64,000 nt of DNA from NCBI RefSeq assembly GCF_008327685.1, contig NZ_BDDE01000011.1, forward strand, positions 670,774 to 734,773, written 5' to 3'. This stretch comes from Actinomadura sp. K4S16. GTDB lineage: Bacteria; Actinomycetota; Actinomycetes; Streptosporangiales; Streptosporangiaceae. Within the stretch, counting starts at the first letter, position 1. Each line of letters begins with the position of its first letter. Shown here one piece after another: positions 49,997 through 58,519 of this stretch. The position numbers and the translations under genes are program-made. The notes under the pieces are model-generated. The model was not told where the DNA came from. It worked only from the letters and a program-made list of their open reading frames with translations, and searched no databases.

Positions 49997-50376
49997 GCGT
50001 CCTCGAGGCGCTCGATGTCGTCCTCGTCGAACCGGCCGAAGGCGATCTCCATGACGCGCACGGCCGGGCCGTCCGAGCCGAGCCGGTGGGTGTCACCGGC
50101 GCGGATCAGCACCCGCTCCCCCACCTCCGGCAGGATGCGGCGCCCGGCCACCTCGAACACCGCGCCGGGGTCGAGCGCGACCCACAGCTCGTCGCGGTCC
50201 CGGTGCCGCTGCAGGCTGAGCCGCTGCCCCGGCTCCACGTGGATGATCTTCACGGTGGACGGCTCGTTGAGCGTGAAGCGCTCGAAGCGCCCCCAGGGGC
50301 GCCGCTCGGTCCGCACGTCGGGCTCGGGCCGCGCCTCGCTCTGCGCCTGGGTCTGCACGTCGGTCTGCACGGTCAC
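49981..50376 (-). CDS. cupin domain protein, mannose-6-phosphate isomerase type II C-terminal-like
   Basis: 131-aa single cupin. RPWGRFERFTLNEPSTVKI and the metal-binding stretch SLQRHRDRDELWVAL, with LIRAGDTHRLG later, match the C-terminal cupin of type II phosphomannose isomerases. The nucleotidyltransferase half is absent, so this is a stand-alone cupin. The start is GTG at 50376, in a GTGA overlap with the TetR stop; a second GTG two codons later is also possible. Coupling suggests control by that TetR. Confidence 0.8.
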   Translation of the reverse strand: MTVQTDVQTQAQSEARPEPDVRTERRPWGRFERFTLNEPSTVKIIHVEPGQRLSLQRHRDRDELWVALDPGAVFEVAGRRILPEVGERVLIRAGDTHRLGSDGPAVRVMEIAFGRFDEDDIERLEDAYGRA

Positions 50377-51038
50377 CTCGGGAATCGTGGGTCGTCGGAC
50401 AACTGGGGGCCGCGGGCCTCGGACGCGGCGGCGGGCAGCCCGCCGAGGACGAGGTCGACGAGGCCGTCCACGACGGCCTCGCGCGGCACGTCGCCGGAGT
50501 GGTCGAGCCACCAGTCGCCGGCCGTCTGCACCATGCCGACGATCGCGTGCCCCCACACGTAGGCGCGGGTGCGGTCCGCCATCTCGCCCTCGGCGATCAT
50601 CACCTCGGCCAGCTCCCGGCTCACGTCCCGGATCATGGTGCTCATCGCGCTGTGCGTGGCCGTGTCCTCGGCGCTCGCCCGGTGCATGAGGAACCGGTAG
50701 AGGTTGAGGTTCTTGGAGATCGTCGCCAGGTAGGTGTCGATGGTGGAGCGGGTGCGGTCGCGGATCGGGTCGCCGCGGGAGAACTCGTCCCGGATCCCCT
50801 CGATCAGCTTGCGCGTGTGCCGCTCGGCCAGCGCCTGGTAGAGGCCGCTCTTGTCGCCGAAGTGGCGGTACAGGATCGGCTTGCTGATCCCGGCCTCCGC
50901 GGCGATCGCGGCCATGGACGCCTCGGGCCCCTCCCGCTGGATGACCCGGTCGGCGGCCTCCAGCAGGGCGCGGCGGCGGCCGGGATCACGCCGTGATCCG
51001 GGCCCCGGCCGGCCCGCCGTACTCGTCATGGACAGCAC
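50373..51038 (-). CDS. TetR-family transcriptional regulator
   Basis: 221-aa regulator. The HTH spans about residues 22-68 (RRRALLEAADRVIQREG, IAAEAGISKPILYRHFGDK). The C-terminal part (YLATISKNLNLYRFLMHRA, VGMVQTAGDWWLD) resembles the group linked to lipid or triacylglycerol genes in actinobacteria. It starts MLSMTSTAGRPGPG; the ATG at codon 4 is an alternative. An inverted repeat lies 11 bases upstream. It is followed by and coupled to a cupin gene. Confidence 0.87.
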   Translation of the reverse strand: MLSMTSTAGRPGPGSRRDPGRRRALLEAADRVIQREGPEASMAAIAAEAGISKPILYRHFGDKSGLYQALAERHTRKLIEGIRDEFSRGDPIRDRTRSTIDTYLATISKNLNLYRFLMHRASAEDTATHSAMSTMIRDVSRELAEVMIAEGEMADRTRAYVWGHAIVGMVQTAGDWWLDHSGDVPREAVVDGLVDLVLGGLPAAASEARGPQLSDDPRFPR

Positions 51039-51048
51039 GGTATCCGGG

Positions 51049-51070
51049 GGTGTTACCCGGTGACAACACC
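51049..51070. promoter_or_regulatory. inverted repeat upstream of the tetR-cupin pair
   Basis: GGTGTT (51049-51054) and AACACC (51065-51070) are perfect arms, with an inner near-palindrome GTTACCCGGTGAC. The site lies 11-32 bases before the TetR start codon and fits autoregulation. Confidence 0.5.
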
Positions 51071-51154
51071 GGCTGGCCTGGGCGGTGAGGCACGCCCGCC
51101 GGGCAGGGCGAAGCGGGGGGCGGATGTCCTCCGCCCCCCGCCTGGCCGGTCCGC

Positions 51155-54049
51155 CTACCGGGCGAACGCCTGGAGCTCGGCGGCCCGGACGATCCCCGCC
51201 CTCGGGCTCGCGGTGGCGCAGTCGGTGCCGGAGCGCGGGTCGTTGTCCTGCTCACCCGCGTAGGCCGGCGCGCCGGTGCACTGGCTGGAGACCACCTCGA
51301 ACCGCAGGTGCGTCGCGGTGACGTCCCGCAGGTCGAACGAGCGCATGATCAGGTCGGGTGCCGTGGGCCGCGGCCGGTCGGCCGGGAAGGCGTCGGACGG
51401 GCTGGTGTAGACGGTGCGGTACGAGGCCGCCTGAGCGCAGTCGGCCTTGGAGGCGTCGCAGGCCAGCAGCCGGAAGGCGCGCAGCGCCGTGAACCGGTTC
51501 TGCGCGCCGCCCGCGCCCTCCGGGTCGTCCGCCACCGACGGCCGCAGCATCGCGCTGACCTGCACCCGGCCGACCCTGACCGGACGGTCGCCGGCGAGGT
51601 CGACGGTGACCTGGCGCCCGGCGACGGGGGCCGTCACCGACTGCCAGTTGGTCGCCTCCGTCTCGTCCAGCAGCGCGGCCTGGGACGCGCCGTCGCCGGT
51701 CGCCGTCGCGCCGTTGGCGCCCGCGGCCTCGTTGCGGGACATCACGACCGGCAGGGTCCGCTGGGACGCGCCGATCGAGGCGGTGAACCTGCGGTGCCCG
51801 AAGCCCGCGCCCACCGCGACGAAGGAGTACCGGCCCGGGGTGAGCGCGACGGTGTCGCCGAGCGGGGTCGCCGGGTCGGTGTCGGCGACGGGGACCGCGC
51901 GGGCCTCGTAGTCGCCCACGTACAGGCGGACCTTGCCTCCCTTGGCGTCCCCGAGCGGCGTGAGCCGCACCTGGGCGTTGCGCGACAGGGGCGAGGCGAA
52001 GCTCGGCGTCGCGTCGGCGTCGGCGGGGCCGTTGCTGGCGGCGTCCTTGCCGAGGCCGTGCTCGGCGAAGACCTTCCACATCATCTCGTGGTCCTTGCCG
52101 CCGAAGCGCATGGTGTCGGCGGCCAGCAGGGCGTTGCGGTGGTCGACGTAGCTGACGGCGCCGCCGGCCATGAGCAGCAGCGCGTCGAACGACACCTGCG
52201 CCCACCGCCGGTTGCCGGGGCACTTCGCGACCGGCACGGCCCCGTCGGCGCACTTGCGCTGGAGCGCGGCGCTCCCGGCGCCGTACCGGCGGACGAACGC
52301 CTGGCGCAGGTCGAACTGGGTCGCGGTCCAGATCTCGCCGTCGGCGTGGACCTGGGTGCCGACCAGGTCGTAGCCGAGGTCGGCGTAGTTCAGCGGGCTC
52401 CGGCTCATGTCGTAGTTGCGGATCCCGGCGCGCCGGTCGCCGGTGACGTACCCGCCGACGACGTACGGCGTCTCGCCGGGCTGGCGCAGCCCGTACTCGT
52501 TGAGGTACTCCATGGCGAACAGGTCGGAGGTGCTCTCGTTCATCGCGCCCGCCTGCGGCCCGCTCCACCCGGCGTCCGGCCCGGCGATCATGCGCCCGGA
52601 GATGGCGTGGGTGTACTCGTGCCCGATGACGCTCATGTCGAAGTCGCCGTCGGTGCACGGCGGGTAGAACGAGCCCGCGACCGGCTGCCACAGGTACATG
52701 TTGGTGATCGCGGGGGTCCCGTCCGGCGGCGTGATCTGGTTGGCGTTGTCGCGGACGGTCGGGAACCGCGCCCCGGCCTGCGCGTTGCCCTGCTCGGGGT
52801 CGCCGCCCCGCCCGCCGCGCTCACCGTTGTCGGCCTGCATGTTCCAGGCCGACTCGGTGAAGCCGAGCCGGTAGGACCAGTCGTGCATGCGGTTGTGCTG
52901 GACGAACAGGTTCGAGATGGCCGCTTCCAGGTCCGCTTCCTGCGGGCTGTCCAGCGTCGCGGGGTCGCACTTGCTCGTGTGCCACTGGTTGGTCCACGGA
53001 TAGGTGTAGTTCCGGTCGGGCCTGGGAGCGCTGGTGCGGGTCCCGACCGTGAAGGGATCACTGCTCGCGCGGTTCTCGTACGTCCTCGCCGAGTTGCCGA
53101 CGCTGGTCGTGCTGGACGCGCCGGTCGCGGGGTCGACGTCCCAGGGACGTCCGCTGGAGGGGTCGCCCCCGACGGGGGCGCACCCCGCCGCGGGGGCGAA
53201 GCACCAGGTCTGCCTGGTGTCGCGGGACGAGTAGTCGCCGGACGGGGTCGCCGGGAACACCGCCCAGCGCGGGTTGTCGCTGTCGTGGTCGACGAGGTTC
53301 TCCCGCACGAGCACCGAGCCGGTCCGGGCGTCGACGTAGGAGGTGACGGCCTTCGGCTCGGCGCCGGAGCCGTCGATGAGGGTGACCTGGTAGGCGCTGC
53401 GGACGCCCTCGGCGGTGGGCACCGCGACGAGCCGCGCCTTGCGCGGGTCGCCGGCCGACGCCCTGATGCCCGCGTCCCGCCCGGCCGCGGCCACCGCGTC
53501 CTTCTGGGAGAGCGTGGCGGGCGCCGGGGCGGCGCCGTCCCGGGACAGGGTCGAGGTGACCGAGACGACCTCGCCGCCGGACACGCCGACCGCCACCAGC
53601 CCGTCGTAGCCGGCGGGCAGGCCGCCGAACCGCTGGCGCAGCAGCACGGCCGCGCCCTCACCGATCGGGTTGACGGCGACCTTCTCCAGCGCGCCGACGG
53701 CGGCGGCGTCGAGGCCGAACAGGTCCCGGTGGCCCTCCAGGTACGCGCGGGCGGCCTTCTCCGGGTCGCCGGGCAGGCCGCCGGCCAGCGGTCCCGCGCC
53801 GGTCACCGAGGCGGGGGTGCCGAGCCTGTTCCACCGCACGGTCACGCCGCGGGCCGCGTCCACCTGGCGGCCCGTCGGGGCGAGGCGCCCGGGCCGCGCG
53901 TCCTTGTCGGGGAGTTCGGCGTGCTCCCCGGGCGCCTTCGGGCGGGGAGGCGGCGGTTCGGCTCGTCCGGGGACCGCGAGGCCGACTGTGAGGAGTGTTC
54001 CGGTGGCCGCCAGCGCGGTCGCCGCGGTCCAGCGTTTCCTGGGCACCAT
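51155..54049 (-). CDS. secreted M36 (fungalysin) family metallopeptidase
   Basis: 964-aa secreted zinc protease. A signal peptide (WTAATALAATGTLLTVGLAVPGRA) is followed by an FTP/PepSY-type propeptide (to about 250), then the M36 catalytic domain: zinc motif HEYTH near residue 478 with the third ligand Glu in MNESTSDLFAMEYLNEYG about 25 residues on, and HADGEIWTATQFDLR. The C-terminal 260 residues include beta-rich modules, one resembling a discoidin-like fold (ETEATNWQSVTAPVAGRQVTVDL). The length fits bacterial members with extra domains. It would degrade extracellular protein. Confidence 0.9.
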   Translation of the reverse strand: MVPRKRWTAATALAATGTLLTVGLAVPGRAEPPPPRPKAPGEHAELPDKDARPGRLAPTGRQVDAARGVTVRWNRLGTPASVTGAGPLAGGLPGDPEKAARAYLEGHRDLFGLDAAAVGALEKVAVNPIGEGAAVLLRQRFGGLPAGYDGLVAVGVSGGEVVSVTSTLSRDGAAPAPATLSQKDAVAAAGRDAGIRASAGDPRKARLVAVPTAEGVRSAYQVTLIDGSGAEPKAVTSYVDARTGSVLVRENLVDHDSDNPRWAVFPATPSGDYSSRDTRQTWCFAPAAGCAPVGGDPSSGRPWDVDPATGASSTTSVGNSARTYENRASSDPFTVGTRTSAPRPDRNYTYPWTNQWHTSKCDPATLDSPQEADLEAAISNLFVQHNRMHDWSYRLGFTESAWNMQADNGERGGRGGDPEQGNAQAGARFPTVRDNANQITPPDGTPAITNMYLWQPVAGSFYPPCTDGDFDMSVIGHEYTHAISGRMIAGPDAGWSGPQAGAMNESTSDLFAMEYLNEYGLRQPGETPYVVGGYVTGDRRAGIRNYDMSRSPLNYADLGYDLVGTQVHADGEIWTATQFDLRQAFVRRYGAGSAALQRKCADGAVPVAKCPGNRRWAQVSFDALLLMAGGAVSYVDHRNALLAADTMRFGGKDHEMMWKVFAEHGLGKDAASNGPADADATPSFASPLSRNAQVRLTPLGDAKGGKVRLYVGDYEARAVPVADTDPATPLGDTVALTPGRYSFVAVGAGFGHRRFTASIGASQRTLPVVMSRNEAAGANGATATGDGASQAALLDETEATNWQSVTAPVAGRQVTVDLAGDRPVRVGRVQVSAMLRPSVADDPEGAGGAQNRFTALRAFRLLACDASKADCAQAASYRTVYTSPSDAFPADRPRPTAPDLIMRSFDLRDVTATHLRFEVVSSQCTGAPAYAGEQDNDPRSGTDCATASPRAGIVRAAELQAFAR

Positions 54050-54345
54050 TGCCTCCTGGAGGCGGGCCGGAGGGCCCGGTCTCGGGGGGATCGGCCGGAG
54101 GGGTCGCCCGGCCGATCTAGAGACAAGCAGCGCCTACGCCACTCAACTATGGCGAATCACGACATTTACCAACTGCCACCGCGCAGCGTTCTTCGCCCTT
54201 GACACCGCCGGTTCCCCTTGAGCCCCACGTGGGACGCCCCGCGCATCTCCGGGCGGCCGCCGCGCGACCGTCCGCCCAGGTGACCACGGCTGGCCACCGC
54301 CCCGCACCGGACCCTCGCGCTCGCCGCCGGGACATGCGGCGCGGA
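54050..54345. other. intergenic region upstream of the M36 peptidase
   Basis: No gene is recognised. The part at 54,110-54,215 is relatively A/T-rich and probably holds the peptidase promoter; the remainder is GC-rich with no clear repeats. Short open frames on both strands here have no recognisable homology. Confidence 0.5.
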
Positions 54346-54383
54346 CGCCTTCGGGCCGGACCGGGCGGCCCGGCCCGAAGGCG
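54346..54383 (-). terminator. terminator hairpin after the arabinose transporter operon
   Basis: A perfect 14-bp stem (CGCCTTCGGGCCGG at 54346-54359 with CCGGCCCGAAGGCG at 54370-54383) closes a 10-base loop directly after the ATPase stop codon. It lacks a T-tract but is very stable, as usual for actinomycete terminators. Confidence 0.8.
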
Positions 54384-54384
54384 C

Positions 54385-55131
54385 CTACAGCCCGCGGCTG
54401 CGGCGGTAGTCGGCCACGACCAGGTCGGTCAGCTCCTGGAGGGACGTCTCCGACGTGGGCTTGTCGAAGGCGATCCGGCCGTGCTGCAGGAGGTTGACCC
54501 GGTCGCAGACGTCCAGGACCTGGGCGTAGTTGTGCGCGATGATGATGATCGAGACCTCGCCGCGCTCCTTGAGGTCGCGGACCAGGTCGAGGATCATCGT
54601 GCCCTCCTTGGCGCCCATCGCGGCCAGCGGCTCGTCGAGCAGCAGGATCCGGGCGTCGGAGTACACCGAGCGGGCGACCGCGATGGCCTGCCGCTGGCCG
54701 CCGGACAGCTTGGCGACCTCGACGTCCACCGACGGGATCCGCACCCCCATGTCCGCGAGGTGCTCGGCGGCGCGCCGGCGCATCGCGCGGTTGCTGAGCA
54801 GCGGCCAGCGCACCAGCTCCCGGTTGAGGAACATGTTGTGGTAGACGCTGAGCTCGTTGACCAGGGCGAGGTCCTGGTAGACGGTGTCGACGCCGAGCGA
54901 GCGGGCGTGGTCCACCGAGCGCAGGCTCACCTCGGTGCCGTCGATGAGGATGCGGCCGGTGTCCGGACGCTGGAAACCACTGATGATCTTGATGAGGGTG
55001 GACTTGCCGGCGCCGTTGTCGCCGATCAGGCCGAGCACCTCGCCCTTGCCCAGGCGCAGCGTGACGTCGGCGAGGGCCTCCACGCCGCCGAAGCGTTTGC
55101 CGATGTTCTCCACCCGCAGCGCGTCGCTCAT
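54385..55131 (-). CDS. CUT2-type sugar ABC transporter, single-domain ATP-binding protein
   Basis: 248-aa ABC ATPase. Walker A GDNGAGKSTLIKIISG, Q-loop VYQDLALVNELSVYHNMFLNRE (typical of CUT2 sugar ATPases), signature KLSGGQRQAIAVARSV, Walker B ILLLDEPLAAMG and the switch His in IIIIAHNYAQVL. CUT2 systems usually have two ABC cassettes in one chain (about 500 aa, AraG/XylG); this is a single cassette like FrcA. It overlaps the permease gene (ATGA) and is the last gene of the ara operon. Confidence 0.9.
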   Translation of the reverse strand: MSDALRVENIGKRFGGVEALADVTLRLGKGEVLGLIGDNGAGKSTLIKIISGFQRPDTGRILIDGTEVSLRSVDHARSLGVDTVYQDLALVNELSVYHNMFLNRELVRWPLLSNRAMRRRAAEHLADMGVRIPSVDVEVAKLSGGQRQAIAVARSVYSDARILLLDEPLAAMGAKEGTMILDLVRDLKERGEVSIIIIAHNYAQVLDVCDRVNLLQHGRIAFDKPTSETSLQELTDLVVADYRRSRGL

Positions 55132-56159
55132 GAGCGCCCCGCCCTTCGCAGCCGGGCCAGGTGGACGTTCAGCACCATCGAGATGATGATCGCCGACCCG
55201 AGGATGATGTTGAACGGGTTCGCGCTGATCCCGATGAGGTTGAAGCCGTTCTGCATCTCGGCCAGCACCAGCGCGCCGAGCAGCGCGCCGATGACGGTGC
55301 CCGAGCCGCCGGCCAGGGCGGTGCCGCCGATGACCGCGGCCGACACCGCGATGAACATCGCGTTCGCCCCGCCCGAGCTCGGGTCGATGGACCCGACCCG
55401 GAAGGCCTCCAGGATGCCGGCGAAGGCGCCGAGCGCCCCGGTGAGCATGAAGTTGCCGATCTTGACCCGGCCGGTGCGGATGCCCGCCTCGGCGGCGCCG
55501 AGCGGGTTCCCGCCGGTCGCGACCGTGTGCAGGCCCCACCGCGTGCGGGTGAGCACCAGGTGGAAGAAGACGACGATCAGCAGGCACCAGGTCAGCTCGG
55601 CCCAGGGGGCGCGCCCGAACCAGCCCGCCAGGCCCTCCGCCGCTTCGGGTATCTGCGCCGGGTACGCGTGCGAGGTGGTGAGCATGATGCCCTGGACCAG
55701 GAACATCGAGCCCAGCGTGGCGACGAACGATGGGACCCTCAAGACGACCGTCACCAGCCCGTTGCCCAGTCCGATGAGCGCGCCGGCCAGGATCGCCAGC
55801 ACGATCGCGATGATCGGGTAGACGCCGGAGAAGTCGACCATGTAGTGCATGAGGAAGGGCGCCAGCGCGAAGACCATCCCGACCGACAGGTCGATCTCGC
55901 CGCTGACGAGCAGGAACACCTCGCCGACCGCGATGATGGCGTAGGGCGCGGTGCCCTGGGACACGTTGACCAGGTTGTCGTGGCTCAGGAAGACCGACTT
56001 GGCGGTCTGGAAGTAGATCAGCAGTCCGAGCGCCACCAGGAGGATGGTCGCCTCCCGGCGGCGGAGGAAAGCGTCGGTGGCGAGGGCGGGCAGCCCCCGG
56101 GCACGCCGCGGTGGCGTGCCCGGGGTCGCCGCCTTGTCCCGTACGGTGCTTTCGCTCAC
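55128..56159 (-). CDS. CUT2-type sugar ABC transporter permease
   Basis: 343-aa membrane protein with about 9-10 hydrophobic helices. VGEVFLLVSGEIDLSVG is the signature of ribose/arabinose-type permeases (BPD_transp_2), and AAVIGGTALAGGSGTVIGALLGAL the second conserved block. It lies between the binding protein (16-base gap) and the ATPase (ATGA overlap). Given the operon content it most likely imports L-arabinose, which is an inference. Confidence 0.92.
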   Translation of the reverse strand: MSESTVRDKAATPGTPPRRARGLPALATDAFLRRREATILLVALGLLIYFQTAKSVFLSHDNLVNVSQGTAPYAIIAVGEVFLLVSGEIDLSVGMVFALAPFLMHYMVDFSGVYPIIAIVLAILAGALIGLGNGLVTVVLRVPSFVATLGSMFLVQGIMLTTSHAYPAQIPEAAEGLAGWFGRAPWAELTWCLLIVVFFHLVLTRTRWGLHTVATGGNPLGAAEAGIRTGRVKIGNFMLTGALGAFAGILEAFRVGSIDPSSGGANAMFIAVSAAVIGGTALAGGSGTVIGALLGALVLAEMQNGFNLIGISANPFNIILGSAIIISMVLNVHLARLRRAGRS

Positions 56160-56175
56160 TCCGTGCTCCTTCTCG

Positions 56176-57309
56176 TCAGACGTGAGCGATGGGACCCGAC
56201 CGCGACACCAGCTGCTGGGCCGTGCTGGAGCCCTCGTACCGGGTCTTGGTGGTGAGGTAGGGGCCGACGTTCTCCTTGCTGACGAAGGTCAGGCCGGTGT
56301 TGGTCATCGGGGGGAAGACCAGGCCGCCGGACAGCTTGTAGAACCACAGGGCCATCACGGGCAGGAATCCCTGCAGGTAGGGCTGCTGGTCGATGGTGAA
56401 GTCCAGGTCCCCGGACTTGACTGCGCTCAGCGTGCCCGGGGTGAGGTCGAACCCGCCCGAGACCACGCCCTTGCTCTTCAGGCCGTACTTCTGCATGACC
56501 TTGCCGATGGCCTCGGTGGAACCGGCGTCCACCGCGAACATGCCCTTGATGTCCTTGTGGCCCTGGGCGTACGCGTCGACGGTCGAGAGCTCCTTGGGCA
56601 CTTCGGCGCCGGTGGCCACCGAGGTGAACTTGATCGGCTTGCCGGAGGCCTTGATGGCGTCCTGCGCGCCGTCGATGCGCGGCTGGATGTTGAGCGAGCC
56701 CGGGGTGGCGATGAAGCCGACCGCGTCGCCCCCGGACATCAGCCCCGCGATCTTGGCGCCGAGCTGGTAGCCGGAGGTGTACAGGTCCTGGCCGATGTAG
56801 GAGAGCCGGCTGGTGCCGGGATCGTCCTTGGCGCCGTCGGCGTTGTAGGAGACCACCGGGATCCCGGCCTTCAGCGCGTTGTCCACCGGCTGCCGGAAGG
56901 CGGTCTTGTCCACCACGGCGACCGCGATCCCGTCGGCCTTGCCGGAGATGGCCGCGTTGGTGGCGCTGACCATCTCGGGGACCGCCGAGTTCTGCGAGCC
57001 CGTCCACTGGAACGAGGCGCCCAGCAGGGCGCAGGCGTCCTGCGCGCCGTACTGCGTCGGCGTGAAGAACGGGTTCGTCGTGACGTGGTTGATGAACACG
57101 AACTTCCAGTTCGGCGTCTTCGGGAACTGCCCGGGCCCGCCACTGCCCGAGCCCGAGCTCTTGTTGTCCGAGGAGCAGGCGGCCAGCAGCGCCGACGCCG
57201 CCGCCGTCGCGCTGACCAGGCCGGCGCCGCTCAGGAGCCGGCGCCGGGTGGGCTCGGGCAGGCCGAGGGTGTCGACGGCCTCTTCGACCGCGGGATCGAT
57301 GCGCGTCAT
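56176..57309 (-). CDS. sugar ABC transporter substrate-binding lipoprotein
   Basis: 377-aa periplasmic-binding-protein type 1 (ribose/arabinose-like). A Tat-like signal with Arg cluster (TRRRLLSGAGLVSATAAASALLAAC) carries a lipobox LAAC, so the protein is probably lipid-anchored outside the membrane. The mature part shows ITNGKADGIAVAVVDK-like strands (AISGKADGIAVAVVD) and YIGQDLYTSGYQLGAKIAGLM, typical of the family. About 22 residues precede the Arg cluster, which is longer than usual. It starts one base after galM ends. Confidence 0.9.
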   Translation of the reverse strand: MTRIDPAVEEAVDTLGLPEPTRRRLLSGAGLVSATAAASALLAACSSDNKSSGSGSGGPGQFPKTPNWKFVFINHVTTNPFFTPTQYGAQDACALLGASFQWTGSQNSAVPEMVSATNAAISGKADGIAVAVVDKTAFRQPVDNALKAGIPVVSYNADGAKDDPGTSRLSYIGQDLYTSGYQLGAKIAGLMSGGDAVGFIATPGSLNIQPRIDGAQDAIKASGKPIKFTSVATGAEVPKELSTVDAYAQGHKDIKGMFAVDAGSTEAIGKVMQKYGLKSKGVVSGGFDLTPGTLSAVKSGDLDFTIDQQPYLQGFLPVMALWFYKLSGGLVFPPMTNTGLTFVSKENVGPYLTTKTRYEGSSTAQQLVSRSGPIAHV

Positions 57310-57310
57310 G

Positions 57311-58471
57311 TCAGGCTCCGAACTGGTAGACGGTCGAGGATCGGTAGACCTGTCCGGGCTTCAGCTCCGTCGAGGGGAAGCCCGGCTGGTTCGGCGAGTC
57401 GGGGAAGTGCTGGGTCTCCAGCGCGAACCCGTCGCCCTGCCGGTAGACGCGGCCGCCGGTGCCGACCAGCGTGCCGTCGAGGAAGTTGCCCGAGTAGAAC
57501 TGGAGACCGGGCTGGTCGGTGGAGATGGACAGGGTCCGGCCGCTCGCCGGGTCCTTGACGCGCGCGGCGGTCTTCCAGCCGGACCCGTCGAGGACGAAGT
57601 TGTGGTCGTAGCCCTGGCCGTAGAGGAGCTGGTCGAAGCCGGTGCGGATGCGGGCGCCGATCGCGGTGGACCTGGTGAAGTCCAGCGGGGTGCCGCGCAC
57701 CGGGGCGATCTTTCCGGTCGGGATGAGCTCCGACGAGCCGACGGGGGTGTACCGGGAGCCGTTGATCTGGAGCCGGTGGTCGTAGACCGTGCCGCTGCCC
57801 TCGCCGGACAGGTTGAAGTAGGAGTGGTTGGTGAGGTTGACGACGGTCGCCTTGTCGGTGGTGGCGCGGTAGTCGAACCGGATGGCGTTGCCGCGCGTGA
57901 CGGAGATGGTCACGTCGGTCTTGAGGGTGCCGGGGAAGCCCTGGTCGCCGTCCGGGCTGGTGTGGGACAGCCGGAGCGCGACGTTGCCGCCGGCGGTGTC
58001 CGGGGTCGCGGACCAGACGCGCTGGTCGAAGCCGGTCGTGCCGCCGTGCAGCGTGTTCCCGTTGTTGTTGGTCGTCAGCTGGTACGTCTGCCCGTCGAGC
58101 GTGAACCGGCCCTTGGCGATGCGGTTGCCGTACCGGCCGATGAGCGCGCCGAAGTACGTGCTGTTCTTGGTGAGGTAGTCCGACAGGGTCGGGAAGCCCA
58201 GCGTGATGTTGGCGAGCCTGCCGTGCCGGTCGGGCGTCTCGATGGTCTGGATGATGCCGCCGTAGGTGATGACGCGGATGCGCGTCGACCCGTTGGTCAT
58301 CGTGTAGCGCCAGATCTTGGTGCCGTCGGGCATCGTGCCGAACAGGTCCTTGGCGATCCCGGCCTTCAGGTGCCGGTCGGACGCCGTGGAGGAGGGGGCG
58401 AATCCGCCGATGGCGGCGCCGGCGAGCGCTGCCAGCGCGGCCAGCCGTACTGCGAAGCGTGATCTGGTCAT
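57311..58471 (-). CDS. secreted aldose 1-epimerase (mutarotase)
   Basis: 386-aa galactose-mutarotase-fold enzyme interconverting sugar anomers. Catalytic residues appear in GNTLHGGTTGFDQRVW (His), VVNLTNHSYFNLSGEG (His) and GLQFYSGNFLDG (Glu is replaced by surrounding sequence; the usual late Glu is likely in ALETQHFPDSPNQPGFPS). A signal peptide (LAALAALAGAAIGGFAPSSTA) exports it. It lies between araA and the binding protein, so it probably equilibrates arabinose anomers outside the cell before uptake. Confidence 0.9.
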   Translation of the reverse strand: MTRSRFAVRLAALAALAGAAIGGFAPSSTASDRHLKAGIAKDLFGTMPDGTKIWRYTMTNGSTRIRVITYGGIIQTIETPDRHGRLANITLGFPTLSDYLTKNSTYFGALIGRYGNRIAKGRFTLDGQTYQLTTNNNGNTLHGGTTGFDQRVWSATPDTAGGNVALRLSHTSPDGDQGFPGTLKTDVTISVTRGNAIRFDYRATTDKATVVNLTNHSYFNLSGEGSGTVYDHRLQINGSRYTPVGSSELIPTGKIAPVRGTPLDFTRSTAIGARIRTGFDQLLYGQGYDHNFVLDGSGWKTAARVKDPASGRTLSISTDQPGLQFYSGNFLDGTLVGTGGRVYRQGDGFALETQHFPDSPNQPGFPSTELKPGQVYRSSTVYQFGA

Positions 58472-58519
58472 GGGACGGGTTTCCTCACAGATCTCGTGGG
58501 GTGGGGGGTGTCCTGGCGG

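Noticed and set aside
51308..54202. 964-codon plus-strand frame opposite the M36 peptidase
   Set aside because: Mirror of the real gene; no recognisable fold and an Arg/Gly/Val-biased composition typical of antisense frames.
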